Assembly: GCF_000590885.1 (NCBI RefSeq)
Contig: NZ_JFHN01000029.1
Coordinates: 1 to 64,000, forward strand
Origin: Erwinia mallotivora
Lineage (GTDB): Bacteria; Pseudomonadota; Gammaproteobacteria; Enterobacterales; Enterobacteriaceae
Reading direction: 5' to 3'
Length of the DNA: 64,000 nucleotides
Numbering within the stretch: the first letter of the stretch is position 1; every line of letters begins with the position of its first letter. Shown here in pieces: positions 17,051-29,626 of this stretch. Under the pieces are notes generated by a model that ran no database searches, had not been told where the DNA came from, and was given only the letters and a program-made list of their open reading frames with translations. Made by a program: the position numbers and the translations under genes.

Positions 17051-18235
17051 TTACAGTACCAGACCAGCAAAGGCTGCGGAAAGCAGGCTGACCAGCGTGG
17101 AGCCGTAAACCAGTTTCAGACCAAAGCGGGAAACCACATTACCCTGACTTTCATTCAGTCCTTTAATCGCACCTGCCACGATGCCAATGGAGGCAAAGTT
17201 GGCGAAGGACACCAGGAAAACCGAGAGGATCCCCAGTCCACGAGGTGAAAGTTCAGCTGCAATCTTTTTCAACTCAATCATCGCCACAAACTCATTCGCC
17301 ACCAGTTTGGTTGCCATAATGCTGGCGGCGCGAAGCGCGTCATGGGCTGGAATACCAATCAGCCATGCGAACGGCCAGAAAACATAGCCAAGCATCTGCT
17401 GAAAGCTGATACCGAAAACACTGGAAAACAGGGCGTTAATTGCCGCAATCAGCGCGATAAATCCTATCAGCATCGCCATGATAATCATCGCCACTTTGAA
17501 TCCTGCCAGGATGTATTCACCCAGCATTTCAAAAAAGCTCTGCTCTTCATGCAGCTTTTCCAGTTTGATCTCTGGCTCATCGCCAGGTTGGGTCGGATTA
17601 ATCAACGACAGGATAATAAAGGTGCTGAACATATTGAGGATCAGCGCCGCCACGACATAACGTGGTTCAATCATCGACATGTAAGCGCCAACGATGGACA
17701 GGGAGACGGTCGACATCGCCGCCGCCGCCATAGAATAGAGACGGCGCGCTGAAATATCGGCCAGAATACCTTTATAGGCGATAAAGTTTTCAGACTGGCC
17801 CAGTATTAATGAGCTGACAGCATTGAACGATTCCAGCTTGCCCATTCCGTTTACCTTCGACAACAGGGTGCCCACGATGCGGATGAGGAGTGGCAGGATG
17901 CGCAAATGTTGCAGGATGCCAATCAGCGCGGAGATAAAGATGATGGGGCAAAGCACGCCAAGGAAGATAAAAGCCATCCCCTGACTGCTCATCCCTCCGA
18001 ATACGAATTCCGAACCCTGAGCAGCAAATTTCAGCAGTGTTTCAAAGAAACCCGCAAAAGCTGTCACTATGCGCAGGCCACCCGCCGCATGCAGAAAGAA
18101 ATAAGCCAGTGCGGCTTCGATAACCACCAGCTGGATGATGATTCGGGGCCGAATTTTTTTTCTGTCATTACTGAACAGCAATGCCAGGCAAAAGATGACC
18201 ACAAGGGCCAACAGGAAATGGAGAATGTCAGGCAT
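17051..18235 (-). CDS. nupC: Concentrative nucleoside transporter NupC
   Basis: 394 aa of polytopic membrane protein. It follows E. coli NupC closely: a basic loop after the first helix (NDRKKIRPR), [23 protein letters not shown] in the transport core, LSLINP, and the C-terminal [17 protein letters not shown]. It imports nucleosides with protons across the inner membrane. Start ATG 18235 gives the expected N-terminus; the frame is open to 18283. It is placed between yicC and rph rather than at the usual E. coli site, so this is a rearranged or second copy; the neighbouring pyrimidine gene pyrE may be coincidental. Confidence 0.88.
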   Translation of the reverse strand: MPDILHFLLALVVIFCLALLFSNDRKKIRPRIIIQLVVIEAALAYFFLHAAGGLRIVTAFAGFFETLLKFAAQGSEFVFGGMSSQGMAFIFLGVLCPIIFISALIGILQHLRILPLLIRIVGTLLSKVNGMGKLESFNAVSSLILGQSENFIAYKGILADISARRLYSMAAAAMSTVSLSIVGAYMSMIEPRYVVAALILNMFSTFIILSLINPTQPGDEPEIKLEKLHEEQSFFEMLGEYILAGFKVAMIIMAMLIGFIALIAAINALFSSVFGISFQQMLGYVFWPFAWLIGIPAHDALRAASIMATKLVANEFVAMIELKKIAAELSPRGLGILSVFLVSFANFASIGIVAGAIKGLNESQGNVVSRFGLKLVYGSTLVSLLSAAFAGLVL

Positions 18236-18435
18236 CGCAGTTGTTCCACAGAAAGAGGGCGGTAAAGTGCAGCATTTAGCCACAAATCCTGATGCTTTTC
18301 ACCTGATCTGATTGCACTACGGGAAAGATTCGGAAATCAGAAGAATGATTACCGTACTCAGGCTGTCATAGGCATCCGCCAGTGAAATCCGTATAATGCG
18401 CAGCCAATACAGATTTTATCAGCCGGAGAGAAACC

Positions 18436-19152
18436 ATGCGTCCAGCAGGCCGTAGCGCACAGCAGGTGCGTCCCGTAACCCTGACCCGCCATTACACCAA
18501 ACATGCTGAAGGTTCAGTCCTGGTTGAATTCGGTGATACCAAAGTGTTATGTACTGCCACGATTGAAGAGGGTGTACCCCGGTTTCTGAAAGGTCAGGGC
18601 CAGGGGTGGGTGACAGCTGAATACGGTATGTTGCCGCGCGCTACCCACAGTCGCAATGCGCGTGAGGCTGCAAAAGGTAAACAAGGTGGTCGCACTCTGG
18701 AGATCCAACGGCTTATCGCCCGTTCACTGCGAGCAGCGCTGGACTTAAAGGCACTGGGCGAGTTCACCATTACCCTGGATTGCGATGTCATTCAGGCGGA
18801 TGGTGGTACCCGGACAGCGTCAATCACCGGTGCCTGCGTGGCGCTGGCGGATGCGTTAAATCACCTTGTCTCCGTCGGCAAGTTGCAGGCTAATCCAATG
18901 AAAGGGATGGTCGCCGCCATTTCTGTCGGTATCGTTGATGGCGAAGCGCGCTGTGACCTGGAGTATGTTGAAGACTCTGCCGCAGAAACTGATATGAACG
19001 TAGTGATGACTGAAGATGGTCGGATGATCGAGGTGCAGGGCACGGCCGAAGGAGAACCGTTCAGTCATGAGGAGTTACTCAGCCTGCTGGCGCTGGCACG
19101 CGGTGGTATTGAATCGCTAATCAAGGCGCAAAAAGCGGCGTTACAGAACTGA
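18436..19152 (+). CDS. rph: Ribonuclease PH
   Basis: 238 aa, full length, without the frameshift known from E. coli K-12. It is a phosphorolytic 3'-5' exoribonuclease that trims tRNA and other RNA 3' ends. Typical landmarks are [11 protein letters not shown] at the start, [31 protein letters not shown] and [18 protein letters not shown]. It is the first gene of the rph-pyrE operon; translation through its end controls the attenuator located 7 nt beyond the stop. Confidence 0.96.
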   Translation: MRPAGRSAQQVRPVTLTRHYTKHAEGSVLVEFGDTKVLCTATIEEGVPRFLKGQGQGWVTAEYGMLPRATHSRNAREAAKGKQGGRTLEIQRLIARSLRAALDLKALGEFTITLDCDVIQADGGTRTASITGACVALADALNHLVSVGKLQANPMKGMVAAISVGIVDGEARCDLEYVEDSAAETDMNVVMTEDGRMIEVQGTAEGEPFSHEELLSLLALARGGIESLIKAQKAALQN

Positions 19153-19158
19153 TTATTA

Positions 19159-19184
19159 AGGCGACCTGAGAGTCGCCTCTTTTA
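19159..19184 (+). terminator. pyrE attenuator
   Basis: AGGCGAC, loop, GTCGCCT, then a short T-rich run, lying between rph and pyrE. In enterobacteria, low UTP slows RNA polymerase so that ribosomes finishing rph block this hairpin and pyrE is expressed; the position and shape match that mechanism. Confidence 0.8.
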
Positions 19185-19205
19185 TAACCGACAGAGGAAG
19201 ATAAG

Positions 19206-19847
19206 ATGAAAGCCTGGCAGCGTCAGTTTATTGAATTCGCCATCAACAAGCAGGTGCTGAAATTTGGCGATTTCACGCTGAAATCAGGGCGCAAAAGCCC
19301 TTATTTCTTTAATGCAGGCCTGTTTAATACGGGCCGGGATCTGGCGCTACTTGGGCGTTTTTATGCACAGGCGCTAGTGGACTCCGCTATTAATTTTGAC
19401 CTGCTGTTTGGCCCTGCCTATAAAGGCATCCCGATTGCCACTACCACGGCTGTCGCGCTGGCCGATCATCACGATCGCGATGTGCCTTACTGCTTTAATC
19501 GTAAGGAAGCGAAGGATCATGGTGAGGGCGGTTTATTGGTCGGCAGCCCCTTGCAGGGGCGTGTCATGCTGGTGGACGACGTCATCACTGCCGGAACGGC
19601 AATTCGCGAATCAATGGAAATTATCGCCGCCAATCAGGCCAGGCTTGCCGGGGTGCTGATTTCCCTCGACAGGCAGGAACGCGGTCGCGGCCAGGTTTCC
19701 GCCATTCAGGAAGTTGAGCGGGACTACGGTTGTAAGGTGATTTCGCTAATTACGCTGAGTGAGCTGATAACCTGGCTGGAAGAGAGGCCTGAACTGGCCG
19801 ACCACCTTGCTGCGGTGCGTGCTTACCGGCAGGAATTTGGTATCTGA
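19206..19847 (+). CDS. pyrE: Orotate phosphoribosyltransferase
   Basis: 213 aa, standard length. It converts orotate and PRPP to orotidine monophosphate in pyrimidine synthesis. The PRPP-binding motif [13 protein letters not shown] is near residues 119-131, and FGPAYKGIP and [12 protein letters not shown] are conserved loops. AGAGGAAGA precedes the start. It is downstream of the attenuator and thus UTP-controlled, and it converges on slmA. Confidence 0.97.
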   Translation: MKAWQRQFIEFAINKQVLKFGDFTLKSGRKSPYFFNAGLFNTGRDLALLGRFYAQALVDSAINFDLLFGPAYKGIPIATTTAVALADHHDRDVPYCFNRKEAKDHGEGGLLVGSPLQGRVMLVDDVITAGTAIRESMEIIAANQARLAGVLISLDRQERGRGQVSAIQEVERDYGCKVISLITLSELITWLEERPELADHLAAVRAYRQEFGI

Positions 19848-19891
19848 TCTGAACAGGGCCGGCATAAGGCCAGCCCTGGTGCAAACCCGCG

Positions 19892-20488
19892 TCAGACCAG
19901 CTGCAAAGCCAGTAATGACCAGCGGGTTTCAAAATCCACCGTCGGACGATAGCGGAAATCCGAACGAACAAAACGCGACAACATCCCTTCACAAAATGCC
20001 AGTAGCTGGCTTGCCAGCAGCGTTTCATCGGTTTTGAAGCCTTCACCATCACGCATTTTCTGCTCGCGCAGCACCTGGCGAAGCTGAAGTTCAATACGTT
20101 CGAACAGTTGATTGATCCTGCCCTGCAAACGGTCCTGTTCAAACATTAACGCGTGACCGGTCAGGATGCGCGTCAAACCCGGATTACGCTCACCAAAGCC
20201 CAGCAGCAGCTGGATAATCAGACGCAGACGCGGTAGCGTCTCTTTTTCATCTTTTAAAATCAGATTGATGCGCGTAATCAGGCTGTCTTCAATAAATTCG
20301 ATCAGACTGTCAAACATCCGGGTTTTACTGGGAAAATGGCGATAAAGCGCCGCTTCCGAAACGCCGACGTTGGCGGCCAACTTGGCGGTAGTGATGCGTT
20401 GGCTGCCGTCGCTGGATTCCAGCATCAGGGCCAGTGCCTGTAGTATTTCCTCGCGACGGTTCCTTTTCGCTTTTTTTTCTTCTGCCAT
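19892..20488 (-). CDS. slmA: Nucleoid occlusion factor SlmA
   Basis: 198 aa, TetR-like. It begins [16 protein letters not shown] and has the helix-turn-helix [21 protein letters not shown]. SlmA binds sites spread over the chromosome and blocks FtsZ assembly over the nucleoid. The frame extends to 20539, but ATG 20488 gives the family's conserved N-terminus. It lies between pyrE and dut, as in E. coli. Confidence 0.95.
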   Translation of the reverse strand: MAEEKKAKRNRREEILQALALMLESSDGSQRITTAKLAANVGVSEAALYRHFPSKTRMFDSLIEFIEDSLITRINLILKDEKETLPRLRLIIQLLLGFGERNPGLTRILTGHALMFEQDRLQGRINQLFERIELQLRQVLREQKMRDGEGFKTDETLLASQLLAFCEGMLSRFVRSDFRYRPTVDFETRWSLLALQLV

Positions 20489-20605
20489 GTCCTGAACAAC
20501 CCCTGAAATATCACTTTGAACGGGCAAATGCCCACGCAATCGCGGTGAGCATCATGCTTACGGCAAAAACAAGAATGGGTTTAAGCGCTGGTCGAAGGCC
20601 GGGTG

Positions 20606-21064
20606 CTACTGGCGACCTGAGTGTCCGAAGCCACCTTCACCACGGTCACTGGTGTCAAAATCGTTCACCAGATTGAATTCTGCCTGGACTACCGGCACAA
20701 AAACCATCTGCGCAATACGTTCACCGGGCTCAATTGTGAAGTCGTTCTGGCTGCGGTTCCAGACTGATACCATCAGTTGTCCCTGATAATCAGAATCGAT
20801 AAGGCCGACCAGATTGCCCAGTACCACGCCATGTTTGTGACCCAGACCGGAGCGGGGAAGGATGACTGCGGCTAACTGAGGATCGGCAATGTGAATGGCC
20901 AGTCCGGTGGGAATTAACGTCGTGCCTCCCGCACCCAGAACAACAGCCTCATCAAGACAGGCACGCAGGTCCAGACCCGCCGAGCCTGAAGTGGCATAAG
21001 TGGGCAAAGGAAAAACCTTGCCCACACGTGGGTCTAAAATCTTAACGTCGATTTTTTTCATCAT
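20606..21064 (-). CDS. dut: Deoxyuridine 5'-triphosphate nucleotidohydrolase
   Basis: 152 aa. It hydrolyses dUTP to dUMP, keeping uracil out of DNA. The five dUTPase motifs are visible, including [35 protein letters not shown] and the C-terminal [11 protein letters not shown] arm. It overlaps the end of coaBC by 23 nt, so the two are translationally linked. Confidence 0.97.
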   Translation of the reverse strand: MMKKIDVKILDPRVGKVFPLPTYATSGSAGLDLRACLDEAVVLGAGGTTLIPTGLAIHIADPQLAAVILPRSGLGHKHGVVLGNLVGLIDSDYQGQLMVSVWNRSQNDFTIEPGERIAQMVFVPVVQAEFNLVNDFDTSDRGEGGFGHSGRQ

Positions 21065-22256
21065 AACGGCTGACTATCTCGTCTAGTAACTGTTGGCCAA
21101 GGAGAGATTTATCGCTGAGCGGTAATTTCTTTTCTCCATCCTGCCAAAAAAGATGCAGGGCATTGTTATCACTGTTGAAACCTTGCCCGGCCTGCGAAAC
21201 ATCATTGGCACAGATTAAATCCAGGTTCTTGCGCCTTCTTTTTTGCTGGGCGTATTCTTCCACATTATCTGTTTCTGCCGCAAATCCGACCACATAGGGC
21301 CGACCTTCCTTCATTGCCGCCACACCGGCCACGATATCGGGATTTTTAATCATTTTAAGGGTAATTTCATCACCCTGTTTTTTGATTTTTTTGCATGCCA
21401 CTTCCGCTGAACGATAGTCTGCTACGGCCGCTGTGGCGATAAAAATATGCTGGCGATGCGCGTTGTCCATAACAGCCTGCTGCATTTCTGCTGCGGTTAA
21501 TACGTCAATCCGCTTTACCCAGGGTGGAGTGGGTAAACTGACCGGACCTGCCACCAGCGTGACATTCGCGCCCCGCTTCGCAGCGGCTGTGGCAACGGCA
21601 AAGCCCATTTTGCCGGAGCTGTGATTAGTGATGAATCTTACCGGGTCAAGGGGCTCACGGGTGGGGCCGGCGGTAATCATAATGTTCAGATGTTGCAGGT
21701 CGTTGACCGGCGACGCCCAGTTTAGCGCATTGTCCACAATGGTTAGCGGGTCCAGCATCCGTCCGGGGCCAATGTCACCACAGGCCTGGCTACCGCTATC
21801 CGGCCCCCATATCATCACGCCGCGTTCAGCAAGGCGCTGAAGATTGTGCTGGGTAGCGGCTGCCCGGTACATCTGCTGGTTCATTGCCGGCACCACTGCG
21901 ATCGGGGCCGGTGTGGCAAGACAAATCGTGGTTACCAGATCGTTTGCCATGCCTGCGGCCTGGCGGGCTATCAGATCCGCAGTGGCCGGGGCCAGCACGA
22001 CCAGATCGGCCCATTTGCCCAGCTCGATGTGGCCCATGGCGGCCTCCGCAGCGGGATCTAATAAGTCAGCGTAAACGGGATAGCCAGAAACAGCCTGCAA
22101 GCTAAGGGGAGTGATAAACGCTTTTGCCGCCTCGGTCATTACCACCCGAACTTCCGCCCCCTGATCCCGAAGGCGTCTGACCAGCTCCGGGGTTTTGTAT
22201 GCAGCAATCCCACCACTTACACCCAGAACAATCTGTTTACCGGTTAATCCTGCCAT
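21042..22256 (-). CDS. coaBC: Bifunctional phosphopantothenoylcysteine decarboxylase/synthetase
   Basis: 404 aa. The N-terminal CoaC flavoprotein domain ([10 protein letters not shown], then PAMNQQMY) decarboxylates phosphopantothenoylcysteine. The C-terminal CoaB domain ([25 protein letters not shown]) makes it from phosphopantothenate and cysteine using CTP. Both are steps of coenzyme A synthesis, as is the nearby coaD. ATG 22256 is chosen over upstream in-frame codons by homology to the known N-terminus. Divergent from radC. Confidence 0.96.
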   Translation of the reverse strand: MAGLTGKQIVLGVSGGIAAYKTPELVRRLRDQGAEVRVVMTEAAKAFITPLSLQAVSGYPVYADLLDPAAEAAMGHIELGKWADLVVLAPATADLIARQAAGMANDLVTTICLATPAPIAVVPAMNQQMYRAAATQHNLQRLAERGVMIWGPDSGSQACGDIGPGRMLDPLTIVDNALNWASPVNDLQHLNIMITAGPTREPLDPVRFITNHSSGKMGFAVATAAAKRGANVTLVAGPVSLPTPPWVKRIDVLTAAEMQQAVMDNAHRQHIFIATAAVADYRSAEVACKKIKKQGDEITLKMIKNPDIVAGVAAMKEGRPYVVGFAAETDNVEEYAQQKRRRKNLDLICANDVSQAGQGFNSDNNALHLFWQDGEKKLPLSDKSLLGQQLLDEIVSRYDEKNRR

Positions 22257-22452
22257 GCTGCTATCTGCTCCGTTGAGTCTGGCTGACGCGCACTTTGCCG
22301 TCATTATCTGCGTATTTTATCACATTCCAGTTGCCTCAGATTTCCACGCCATGCTGCCTTTGCGAGGCGGATCGGGAAGCTGAACAAAACAGATGGAAAA
22401 GTACTGTATATAATGCCATGTTTTCTGTGAGAGAGAAAAGGAGATTCGACAA

Positions 22453-23124
22453 ATGAAAGAGCAATGGCTGACTGTTCCACCACGTGAGAAGCTGCTGCAA
22501 AATGGTGCAAAGGCGCTAACGGATGCTGAGCTTCTGGCAATTTTTTTACGTACAGGCGCAAATGGCGTACACGTTATGTCCCTGGCGAGACAACTGATTG
22601 AAGAGTTCGGGTCACTGTATCAACTGATGACCGCCGGAAAAGCCGCCTTCGGCCACATTAAGGGCATTGGTGATGCAAAATATGCACAGCTGAATGCCAT
22701 TGCTGAGCTTGGGCGCCGTTTTTTTACCTGTAACGAAGTGCTGGAGCACCGTTCCGTAGAAAGCGCGCAGGATATGCTGAGTTATTTAAGAAGTACGCTT
22801 GCCCATCGCGAGCGTGAAATTTTTCTGGTGGTCTTTCTGGATAATCAGCACCAGATGTTGCATCACAGTGAGATGTTTGCCGGAACCATCAACAGCGTGG
22901 AGGTTCACCCACGTGAAATTGTCCGTGAAGCCCTGAAACATAATGCAGCGGCACTTATCCTGGCGCATAACCATCCTTCGGGGATCTCCCGCCCCAGCCA
23001 GGCAGACAGGGATATCACCAGGCGGATTGTTGCTGCCTGTCAGCTGCTTAATATCAGGGTGTTGGATCACCTGGTTATCGGTCATGGTGAGTACGTCTCT
23101 TTTGCAGAAAGAGGGTGGATTTGA
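22453..23124 (+). CDS. radC: RadC/YicR family JAB domain protein
   Basis: 223 aa. An N-terminal helix-hairpin-helix region ([17 protein letters not shown]) is followed by a JAMM-type metal site ([14 protein letters not shown] near 178-191). Despite the name, a DNA-repair role is not established; related proteins are frequent on mobile elements. AAAGGAGA lies a few bases upstream. Usual place next to coaBC and rpmB. Confidence 0.93.
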   Translation: MKEQWLTVPPREKLLQNGAKALTDAELLAIFLRTGANGVHVMSLARQLIEEFGSLYQLMTAGKAAFGHIKGIGDAKYAQLNAIAELGRRFFTCNEVLEHRSVESAQDMLSYLRSTLAHREREIFLVVFLDNQHQMLHHSEMFAGTINSVEVHPREIVREALKHNAAALILAHNHPSGISRPSQADRDITRRIVAACQLLNIRVLDHLVIGHGEYVSFAERGWI

Positions 23125-23209
23125 TGCAGGCAACGCAACGCAGTCCGCTTTTTCTGGTCTGAATGGAGCAATTTTGCGCGATCGTCTGGGATCTTTATCT
23201 GTTCGGGAC

Positions 23210-23238
23210 TTGAGCACCAGCGCCGCAGGGCGTATACT
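23210..23238 (+). promoter_or_regulatory. Sigma-70 promoter for rpmB-rpmG
   Basis: TTGAGC at 23210-23215 and TATACT at 23233-23238 with a 17-base spacer, about 145 nt before rpmB. A GC-rich discriminator region typical of ribosomal-protein promoters is not obvious. Confidence 0.7.
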
Positions 23239-23361
23239 ACGCCACCTTTGAGAATCTCGGGTTTGGCATTTGGCCTGCTCAGCGGGTTCACATTGAACTC
23301 GCCTGGATGGGCTATGAGCCTGACGAGGCGGCCAGGACCTTATTTTTAAAGCTCGAGCTGA

Positions 23362-23619
<258 letters not shown>

Positions 23620-23632
23620 GGTAAGGAACTGA

Positions 23633-23803
<171 letters not shown>

Positions 23804-23821
23804 TTGATTTAAGCTGATGAA

Positions 23822-23850
23822 AACCTCGCTCCGGCGGGGTTTTTTCTTTT
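23822..23850 (+). terminator. rpmBG terminator
   Basis: Stem CCTCGC/GCGGGG with a TCCG loop and a run of six T, 18 nt after rpmG. Confidence 0.8.
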
Positions 23851-23878
23851 GTGAAAACTAAAACAGTGAGTCACGATA

Positions 23879-24688
23879 ATGCCGGAATTACCTGAGGTAG
23901 AAACCAGTCGGCGAGGCATCGAACCACATCTCACCGGCGCCACGATTCTGCATGCGATTGTGCGTAACGGACGCCTGCGCTGGCCGGTATCTGATGAGAT
24001 TCATCGCCTCAGTGACCAGCCTGTGCTTAGCGTACAGCGTCGGGCGAAGTATTTATTGCTGGAGCTACCCACTGGCTGGATTATTATCCATCTGGGGATG
24101 TCCGGCAGCCTGCGTGTGCTGACAGAAGAACAACCCGCGGCCAGGCATGACCATGTCGATTTGGTGATGAGCAACGGGAAAGTGCTGCGCTATACCGATC
24201 CCCGTCGTTTTGGTGCCTGGCTGTGGAGCAGTGACCTGGAGAGCAGTAACGTGCTCGCTCACCTCGGACCGGAACCTTTAAGTGAAGCGTTTAACGCTGA
24301 TTATCTGTTTGCTAAATCGCGAACTAAACGCACGCCGGTAAAACCCTGGCTGATGGATAACAAACTGGTGGTAGGCGTCGGCAACATATACGCCAGCGAG
24401 TCACTGTTTGCTGCGGGTATCCATCCCGATCGTCAGGCGATGGCGCTGAGTTATGAAGAGGCTGCGTTACTGGTCAACACCATTAAGGCAGTGCTGTTGC
24501 GCTCCATTGAACAGGGGGGCACCACGTTACGAGATTTTCTACAGACGGATGGCAAGCCGGGGTATTTTGCGCAGGAATTGCAGGTATATGGCCGTGCCGG
24601 AGAGCCGTGCAGAGTATGCGCCACGCCTTTGCTCAGTGCTAAACATGCTCAGCGCAGTACCTTTTTTTGCCCCACCTGCCAGAAATAA
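23879..24688 (+). CDS. mutM: Formamidopyrimidine-DNA glycosylase
   Basis: 269 aa. It removes 8-oxoguanine and ring-opened purines and nicks the site. PELPEVE at the N-terminus supplies the catalytic proline and glutamate. [11 protein letters not shown] is the helix-two-turn-helix region, and the C-terminal zinc finger shows CRVC and CPTC. Follows rpmBG as in E. coli and converges on coaD. Confidence 0.97.
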   Translation: MPELPEVETSRRGIEPHLTGATILHAIVRNGRLRWPVSDEIHRLSDQPVLSVQRRAKYLLLELPTGWIIIHLGMSGSLRVLTEEQPAARHDHVDLVMSNGKVLRYTDPRRFGAWLWSSDLESSNVLAHLGPEPLSEAFNADYLFAKSRTKRTPVKPWLMDNKLVVGVGNIYASESLFAAGIHPDRQAMALSYEEAALLVNTIKAVLLRSIEQGGTTLRDFLQTDGKPGYFAQELQVYGRAGEPCRVCATPLLSAKHAQRSTFFCPTCQK

Positions 24689-24706
24689 TCCTGGCCGGAT
24701 ATCGGC

Positions 24707-25965
<1,259 letters not shown>

Positions 25966-27240
25966 TTAGTGGTTCCGCTGTGGCAGATAGGGTTCAAGTA
26001 ACTGTAGCAGGCGTTGCAGCGCGCCCTGATTCTGATGAAGCACTTCTACGGCATGACGGCCATAGTAAAGGCGATAGTCTTCATCTGTCAGCAGCGTGCC
26101 AATCTCTTTATCCAGTGAGCTGGCATCGGTGACGGTAATCAGCCCGTCGGCCTGTGAAAGCCTGGCGCAGATATCTTTAAAGTTGAAAGTATGCGGTCCC
26201 ATCAGCACCGGAATGGCATGAGCTGCCGCCTCCAGCGGATTATGACCACCGCGTTCCACCAGGCTGCCACCGACAAAGGCCAGGTCGGCAATGCCGTACA
26301 GCAACATCAGTTCTCCCATTGTGTCGCCAATCACCACCTGCGTACTGCCAGATGGGATCTCGCCACTGCTGCGCAGAATAAAGCTGAAGCCGTTTTTTTG
26401 CGCCATATCGCGGGCAGTGGCGAATCGCTCCGGATGGCGCGGAACCAGAATCAGTAGCAGGGTGGGAAAACGCTGTAACAATCTGCGGTGTGCATCAAGA
26501 ATAACGCTCTCTTCACCATCGTGAGTGCTGGTGGCGATCCATACCGGACGGCGCGGCGCCCACTGGCGGCGGAGCGTGACAGCGCGAGCGGCCAGCTCCG
26601 GGGTGACCGATATATCAAACTTCAGACTGCCGGTAATGGTCAGCTGAGTGCGTTTTAATCCCAGACTGATAAAGCGCTCGCCATCCTCTGCATTCTGCGC
26701 CGCGATCAGGGTTATCTGCCGCAGCAGACGTTGCATAAACTTACCGAGTTTTTTATAGCCCCTGGCCGAACGTTCTGACAGGCGGGCATTGGCAATGACC
26801 AGCGGAATGTTGCGCGCGTGCAGTTCGGCAATCATATTGGGCCACAGCTCTGTTTCCATAATAATCACCAGCCGTGGGCTGACATTATCAAGAAACCGCT
26901 GCATCGAACCGGGCAGATCGTAGGGAAGATAGACGTGATGTACATCTTTGCCGAAGGCTGATGCTGCACGCTCTGAACCGGTTGGCGTCATGGTGGTAAC
27001 GGTGATCGGCATGGCAGGATAACGATGACGTAATGCCCGCACCAATGGCACCGCTGCCAGCGTTTCTCCCACCGAAACTGAGTGCAGCAGGATGCCGTCC
27101 GGTTTAACCTTACCAGCGCAATAGCCATAGCGCTCCGCCCAGCGTTTACGATAGGCGGGAGCTTTGCGGCCTCGTAGCCAGAGCCGGAGCCAAATCAGCG
27201 GCTGAATGAGATACAGCAGGACGGTATAAAGTGTTGTCAT
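25966..27240 (-). CDS. waaA: Kdo transferase WaaA (KdtA)
   Basis: 424 aa. It transfers two Kdo residues from CMP-Kdo to lipid IVA at the inner face of the cytoplasmic membrane. The N-terminal helix YTVLLYLIQPLIWLRLW anchors it. Conserved parts are SVGE near residue 60, TTMTPTGSE, and ERGGHNPLEAAA in the second Rossmann domain. The frame opens at 27297, but ATG 27240 restores the known N-terminus. Confidence 0.95.
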   Translation of the reverse strand: MTTLYTVLLYLIQPLIWLRLWLRGRKAPAYRKRWAERYGYCAGKVKPDGILLHSVSVGETLAAVPLVRALRHRYPAMPITVTTMTPTGSERAASAFGKDVHHVYLPYDLPGSMQRFLDNVSPRLVIIMETELWPNMIAELHARNIPLVIANARLSERSARGYKKLGKFMQRLLRQITLIAAQNAEDGERFISLGLKRTQLTITGSLKFDISVTPELAARAVTLRRQWAPRRPVWIATSTHDGEESVILDAHRRLLQRFPTLLLILVPRHPERFATARDMAQKNGFSFILRSSGEIPSGSTQVVIGDTMGELMLLYGIADLAFVGGSLVERGGHNPLEAAAHAIPVLMGPHTFNFKDICARLSQADGLITVTDASSLDKEIGTLLTDEDYRLYYGRHAVEVLHQNQGALQRLLQLLEPYLPQRNH

Positions 27241-27332
27241 CACAGTTATTAAAATGCGCGGAGCTCTGCGCAAGAGCAGGCCGAAAACAAGAAACAATGC
27301 GGCATGTTAGCAGATAGTCTTTCCGGCTCACA

Positions 27333-28472
27333 CTACTTATCAGGCGTGCCGCATACTTCTTGATACAACGCATTAAGCTGGCCAGCCAGTTGTTGTGGCG
27401 AGTATGGCAGGACACGACGCCGGGCAGCATCACCCATACGGCTGTCTGCACTCCTCACTGGCACGGAGACGGCCGCGGCGGTCAGCGAAGGAATATCCAA
27501 CGCGTCGCAGACAAAACCCTGCTCGCCGTCAACAATGAACTCCGCGCCACCGCAGGTAAAGCTGGTGATGACCGGCAGACCACATGCCATGGCTTCCAGA
27601 ATAACGTTAGGGAAGGGGTCATACAGTGTGGGCAGCATCAGGCCATCGGCGGCGTGATAGAAAGGGATAACGTTATGCTGTACACCCGCAAAATGTACGC
27701 GGTCCAGACATCCCAGACGGCGAGCCAGCGCCACATAGCGCGCTTGCTGCTTGTCCTGTCCCACCACTAACAGATGAGCATCGGTAGCGGCGAGTGCGCA
27801 GATACTGGCTTTCAGTCCTTTACGTTCAAAGCCGGAGCCTACATAGATAAAAACCTTACTTTCAGCAGGGAGGCCCAGCTTTTCGCGTGATTGTTGCCGT
27901 TGCTCCGGCGTGGCTGGCATAAAGCGGTGTGCATCAATAGCATTATAAATAACGGCGAATTTCTCTTCCGGAAGCTGAAAGCAGCGCATGATGTCATGCT
28001 TAACCATCAACGAGTTGCAGATGATTTTTTTCAGGGAAGGTGAGCGAAACATGGTTTCTTCGGCGTTCATCACATAGCGATGGTAGGGGCTCAGGCGAGT
28101 CAGTAAACGCTGGGCTGGCGAGATCACCCTTGCCCGTTGCTCCAGCCAGACCCGATGCACACCATCGCCAGCGCGAAAAATATCACAACCGGCAATGCGT
28201 TCGTGGCTTTGCACAATATCGAATTTTTCCCGCTGCCAGCAGGCGCGAGCCGCCACCGCAAAACCGCGTTCACGCGAGATTCGCCCCCATTTTCTGGGAT
28301 TACAGATATGCAGATGCCAGCCGGGTTTTGGTTCATCCTGCCAGCTACGGGTGATGATGTTCAGTTGCAGGCTGTCATCGTCCAGCGCCTCCAGCGCACG
28401 GGCGATAAACCGCTCTGCACCGCCGTCGGGCCGGTATTTCTGTCGGACTATTGCCAGGCGAACTTTATTCAT
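27333..28472 (-). CDS. wabG: LPS core glycosyltransferase, WabG type
   Basis: 379 aa, GT4 family. The N-terminus (RLAIVRQKYRPDGGAERF) and HICNPRKWGRISRERGFA are characteristic of WabG, which adds galacturonic acid to heptose II in Klebsiella; WaaG of E. coli is its glucosyl counterpart. The C-terminal GT4 signature DPFPNVILEAMACGLPVI is present. Its start overlaps the end of waaQ by 8 nt. The sugar actually transferred here cannot be read from the sequence. Confidence 0.85.
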   Translation of the reverse strand: MNKVRLAIVRQKYRPDGGAERFIARALEALDDDSLQLNIITRSWQDEPKPGWHLHICNPRKWGRISRERGFAVAARACWQREKFDIVQSHERIAGCDIFRAGDGVHRVWLEQRARVISPAQRLLTRLSPYHRYVMNAEETMFRSPSLKKIICNSLMVKHDIMRCFQLPEEKFAVIYNAIDAHRFMPATPEQRQQSREKLGLPAESKVFIYVGSGFERKGLKASICALAATDAHLLVVGQDKQQARYVALARRLGCLDRVHFAGVQHNVIPFYHAADGLMLPTLYDPFPNVILEAMACGLPVITSFTCGGAEFIVDGEQGFVCDALDIPSLTAAAVSVPVRSADSRMGDAARRRVLPYSPQQLAGQLNALYQEVCGTPDK

Positions 28473-29556
28473 CCAGATATTTCCTTGCCGCTGTGACCAC
28501 GTCCTCAAGCGGGATAGCTGAGAGATAACGGGTTTCTGTGTTGGTATCAATGCTGTCTGGCGACGGCAGCGCGGCAAAGTCACCGGCCCAGATAACCTGG
28601 TTGTTTTCGCCCCAGGGGCGCCATTGGGTCAGCTTGGTTGGACCAAACAAGGCAATACAAGGCGTATTCAGTGCGGCCGCCATATGCATAGGCGCAGAAT
28701 CGACACCGATAAACAGGCGGGCGTGATCGATTAGCGCAGCCAGCTGCGGCAGAGTGAGCTGGCCTGCCAGAGAAATGACGTGCCGGTGATGACACAGTGA
28801 GAGGATATTTTCGACCATCGCCTGCTCCTTTTTGTCAGGCGCAGCGGTTAACACAATGTCATAGCCCGACGCCGCCAGCGCATCAATAAGCCCGGCGACT
28901 TTGTCATCTTCCCAGCATTTGAATACCCAGCGCGAAGTGGGCTGGATCACGATACAGCGATCGGGGGAAGTCTGCTGTTTTGCCAGTATCGCCAGCGTTT
29001 GCTGCCAGTCGTCGTCACTGTAATGCATCGACGCCGGAAAACCGGTCTGCGGGATCCCCAGTGGCGTGAGAGCGGTCAGATTTTGTTCCACGGTATGCAG
29101 CGCATTGTGGCCCTGGGTGGAAATGAGATGAGTATGTGCGCGTTGCCACAGTGCATTCTGTCGCTTACGAAAATCGAAACCAATCCTGATTTTTGCCCCG
29201 GAAAGTCCGGTAATAATTGCGCTGCGCCACTGGTCAGCCAGATTTATCACCAGGTCGTAATGCGCATGGCGCACGGCCTTCACCAGCGCCATTTCATGAC
29301 GGATATGCTGCCAGCTTCCCTCTTTCTTCCAGTTACGATCGATAATGTGCAGATGGCGGATCGCCGGATGTGATTGCAACATAGGGCGGGTTTCTTTATA
29401 CAGCAGCACATCAATATTTGCGTCCGGATAGTGCTGACGGAGTGCATTGATCACCGGGGTGGTCAGCAGCATGTCACCATGATGACGCAGTTTTATCAGC
29501 AGAATATTGCTTGGCGCAAAAGTGGTGGGAATGGGAAGAGCCGTGGGCATACTCAT
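28465..29556 (-). CDS. waaQ: LPS heptosyltransferase III WaaQ
   Basis: 363 aa, GT9 family. N-terminal ILLIKLRHHGDMLLTTPVI and C-terminal FIGVDSAPMHMAAALNTPCIALFGPT are the donor-site regions of ADP-heptose transferases. WaaQ adds the branch heptose to heptose II. It forms a two-gene unit with wabG. Confidence 0.88.
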   Translation of the reverse strand: MSMPTALPIPTTFAPSNILLIKLRHHGDMLLTTPVINALRQHYPDANIDVLLYKETRPMLQSHPAIRHLHIIDRNWKKEGSWQHIRHEMALVKAVRHAHYDLVINLADQWRSAIITGLSGAKIRIGFDFRKRQNALWQRAHTHLISTQGHNALHTVEQNLTALTPLGIPQTGFPASMHYSDDDWQQTLAILAKQQTSPDRCIVIQPTSRWVFKCWEDDKVAGLIDALAASGYDIVLTAAPDKKEQAMVENILSLCHHRHVISLAGQLTLPQLAALIDHARLFIGVDSAPMHMAAALNTPCIALFGPTKLTQWRPWGENNQVIWAGDFAALPSPDSIDTNTETRYLSAIPLEDVVTAARKYLDE

Positions 29557-29626
29557 TGGGTCTCAAAGTGAAGTGGACCAATTGTAAGGGAAACGCTGTT
29601 GCGGGGAAAGCTGACTGCTGCCCGCA

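Noticed and set aside
19854..19878. Hairpin CAGGGC/GCCCTG between pyrE and slmA
   Set aside because: The stem has mismatches and no T-run on either strand, so I do not call it a terminator although its position between converging genes would suit one.
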